Positions 62,213 to 64,000 of a DNA stretch of 64,000 nt are shown here, piece after piece. The translations under genes were made by a program, and so were the position numbers. Location of the stretch: NCBI GenBank assembly GCA_903892355.1, contig CAITIE010000052.1, forward strand, positions 248,001 through 312,000, in the 5' to 3' direction. The notes beneath the pieces are model-generated. The model did not search any database and was not told where the DNA came from. It saw only the letters and a list, made by a program, of their open reading frames with translations. The first letter of the stretch is position 1. Every line of letters starts with the position of its first letter. Origin of the DNA: an uncultured Pirellula sp. (lineage in GTDB: Bacteria > Planctomycetota > Planctomycetia > Pirellulales > Pirellulaceae).

Positions 62213-64000
62213 TTAATTCGCGAACGGCGCAAATCGAATGTAGATCAAGTGTCTGTACAATTCGCTTTGCTCGAGCAATTGCGAATGGGTACCAACAAAC
62301 TCGATTCGGTGATTGTGCAGCACGACGATTTGGTCGGCCGACCTGAGCGTCGCGAGTCGGGTTGGCAATACGACAACGCATGCACCTTCGCTCTTTAATT
62401 GTAGCAGAGCGGTCGTGGTTTCGTTCGCAATGCTGGGTCCCACCGTGCCGGTGGGCTCATGAGCGACAACCACGCTCGGTCGTTTGACAAATCCTCTCGC
62501 AATCCCCAATCGAAACATTGCCTCCGAAGACAACCGATCATCGGTGGGAGAGACCAGCGTTCGCAAGTTGTCCGGTAAATTGAGGATTAAATCGGCCACG
62601 TTGGCTTTTCGAGCCACTTCCATCAAATCCACCGTGGCATCTGTTTGGCCGTCGACCCAAAGGTTGTTCTCGATCGTATCTGAGATCAACGGGCCGTTGG
62701 GAGAAACCCACAACGATAACTTGCGAAATGCATCTCTGGCGACATCGATAGCGTCGACTCCGTCGAGCATGATCCGGCCGCTTGAGGGTTTTCCAAACCC
62801 AAGAATCAACTCTGCAATCGCTTTGGCCTGGACTGGGTCCGTCGAGATAACGGCGATCAATTGCTTCGGTTGAAGAACTAACGAAACGTCTTCCAGCAAT
62901 TTACTTCCGTCGCTCTCGCGAATGGTGACATGATCCAATTGAAGAGATCGCTGCAGCCGAATCGGACTCTGCAACTCAACCTCCGAAGGGACTGCCGTGT
63001 TCTGTCCCAAATAGTCGACTATTTGCTGCAAGTTCCCGGAGGACTGGCTGATCTGCGCACGGGCCTCGCTCCACCGTGTGAATGCGCGCATCGCAAGTGC
63101 CGCGCTGCTGCACAACGCCAGTAGTTCTCCAAGCCCGTCCGGCGATTGGCGATCCAACACGCGAAGTGTGAGTAGACATAGAAAGATCGCAGCAAAAAGA
63201 GTAAAGAAGATGCGCAACCATGCGGAATGACGAAATATCGGCGCCATCAACCCAACTGCCGATTGCTTGTACGCACTCAAACTCGCCTCGAAACTATGCA
63301 CCGTGTCCTCGGTATCGCGTATGGTATCGAGCAAGGGTGAGGTAAGAGAAAGGTACGTTAACTGCTCTCGCGACTTGTTCCAACGCTCCGATACAACGAT
63401 TCGATCCCGTCGATTCGAAGTCTCGAACCACTGCGTCAAAAAACGCACGATGAGCAGTGCGATGAATGCTGCGATCGTCAGCCATGGGTGGATCGCACAC
63501 GCGACCCCGAGAAGGCCGATAATGTGCACCCAATCGCGTGGGAACGAGCGGTACCAACGATAGACGGCGTCCCGAATCTCGATCACGCCTGTCTCCTGCA
63601 TCTGCTCTAACCATCGACTCTGACTCGATAGACCTTGCTCGCGTGCCAGCAATCGGGATTTCTTAAACAGCAAACGCCTTGCTTGCACATCGAAATCGAT
63701 CGCTGCATTTCTAGCAGCCATGCCATTGATCGCGATTGCCAAGATCTTCAGGACCAGCACCGCAACGATGGCGAGAATCAACACGAAAGCCCCTCGCAAA
63801 ACGCTTCCATGGGCCCCGAGCCAACGCGTTGGTAGGCTGAAAGGACCAACGACCAGTTCGTCAGGAACCACTCCATCGCGTCCTTGGACGATCAGATCGA
63901 CCCCCAACCCTCCCATCACCAAAAGGGACGGTAACAGCACTCCCGCTACCGCACCGAAGAGACTTGCGATCCACGAAGAAACCGGTCGTTCAATTCCTAC
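62213..64000 (-). CDS. ABC exporter-like protein with degenerate ATPase motifs (5' end outside window)
   Basis: Membrane protein with type IV ABC exporter layout: membrane helices in the N-terminal two thirds (for example FVLILAIVAVLVLKILAIAI, HPWLTIAAFIALLIVRFL and LRIFFTLFAAIFLCLLTLRV) and a C-terminal nucleotide-binding-like domain. The reading frame continues without a stop to base 64000, adding a further helix (SSWIASLFGAVAGVLLPSLL), so the GTG at 63940 is not the start. In the ATPase domain the fold is easy to align but the chemistry is lost: the Walker A site reads ISTDPVQAKAIAE, the Q-loop VSPNGPL, the signature RLSSEAMFRLG, Walker B VVVAHEPT and the H-loop LPTRLAT. Walker B Glu is kept. 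It may pair with an active half-transporter upstream, or act as a non-transporting scaffold. Confidence 0.85.
   Translation of the reverse strand, partial: VGIERPVSSWIASLFGAVAGVLLPSLLVMGGLGVDLIVQGRDGVVPDELVVGPFSLPTRWLGAHGSVLRGAFVLILAIVAVLVLKILAIAINGMAARNAAIDFDVQARRLLFKKSRLLAREQGLSSQSRWLEQMQETGVIEIRDAVYRWYRSFPRDWVHIIGLLGVACAIHPWLTIAAFIALLIVRFLTQWFETSNRRDRIVVSERWNKSREQLTYLSLTSPLLDTIRDTEDTVHSFEASLSAYKQSAVGLMAPIFRHSAWLRIFFTLFAAIFLCLLTLRVLDRQSPDGLGELLALCSSAALAMRAFTRWSEARAQISQSSGNLQQIVDYLGQNTAVPSEVELQSPIRLQRSLQLDHVTIRESDGSKLLEDVSLVLQPKQLIAVISTDPVQAKAIAELILGFGKPSSGRIMLDGVDAIDVARDAFRKLSLWVSPNGPLISDTIENNLWVDGQTDATVDLMEVARKANVADLILNLPDNLRTLVSPTDDRLSSEAMFRLGIARGFVKRPSVVVAHEPTGTVGPSIANETTTALLQLKSEGACVVVLPTRLATLRSADQIVVLHNHRIEFVGTHSQLLEQSELYRHLIYIRFAPFAN

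Overview
This 64 kb window reads as chromosomal DNA of a planctomycete, most likely of the Pirellulaceae/Rhodopirellula type. The indicators are a 5,166-residue secreted protein with the planctomycete N-terminal motif (here SLETRNL) and a C-terminal dockerin repeat, a sigma factor carrying extra helix-turn-helix domains, a PQQ-type beta-propeller protein, several large membrane or secreted proteins I cannot name, and an intergenic GTACTC-rich repeat of a kind I recall from this phylum. GC content is moderate and gene density ordinary. I see no phage, insertion sequence with a transposase, CRISPR array, rRNA or tRNA.

Layout. 1-17 kb: the 5' part of ffh (minus), then the giant surface protein. 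17-24.3 kb: a secreted protein (minus), a lipoprotein and an ATP-grasp enzyme that are translationally coupled (plus), and a sigma factor (minus). 24.8-33.4 kb: mostly housekeeping metabolism: hisH, a Tat-exported TIM-barrel isomerase, a histidine phosphatase, zwf, a DUF6580-type membrane protein, pyrG, an SDR oxidoreductase and an OmpR-type response regulator. The stretch 25.4-29.1 kb is peppered with 14-16 bp tandem repeats, three of which contain a stop codon of the adjoining gene. 33.5-39.3 kb: a DUF4129 membrane protein, a PQQ propeller protein, and a radical SAM plus GT9 glycosyltransferase pair. 39.8-45 kb: an oversized flagellin and an oversized FliD cap, each with candidate sigma-28-like promoter sequences, separated by a strong terminator. 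45.4-47.7 kb: an acyl-lipid/acyl-CoA desaturase followed by three tightly packed small genes, the first of which looks like a WXG100 protein. 47.7-53.4 kb (minus): NRDE protein, SUMF1-like membrane protein and a tandem GT4 glycosyltransferase. 53.7 kb: fabH with a structured promoter/leader. 55.3-64 kb (minus): an ABC exporter-like gene open at the window edge, a tandem alpha/beta hydrolase and a coupled 1,410-residue membrane protein.

A recurring theme is loss of catalytic residues in recognisable enzyme folds: a matrixin-like segment in the giant protein without its zinc ligands, a thioredoxin-like domain without CxxC, a SUMF1 domain without the cysteine pair, a hydrolase domain whose nucleophile serine is replaced, and an ABC ATPase in which Walker A, Q-loop, signature, Walker B aspartate and H-loop are all altered. 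The candidates most worth following as undescribed systems are the WXG100-like triad (46.4-47.7 kb), the pseudo-ABC/hydrolase/membrane-protein cluster (55.3-64 kb) and the sigma factor that lacks region 3 (22.6-24.3 kb).

Limits: all assignments come from reading translated sequence and motifs, with no database search or structure prediction. Promoters and RNA structures are hand-spotted candidates.
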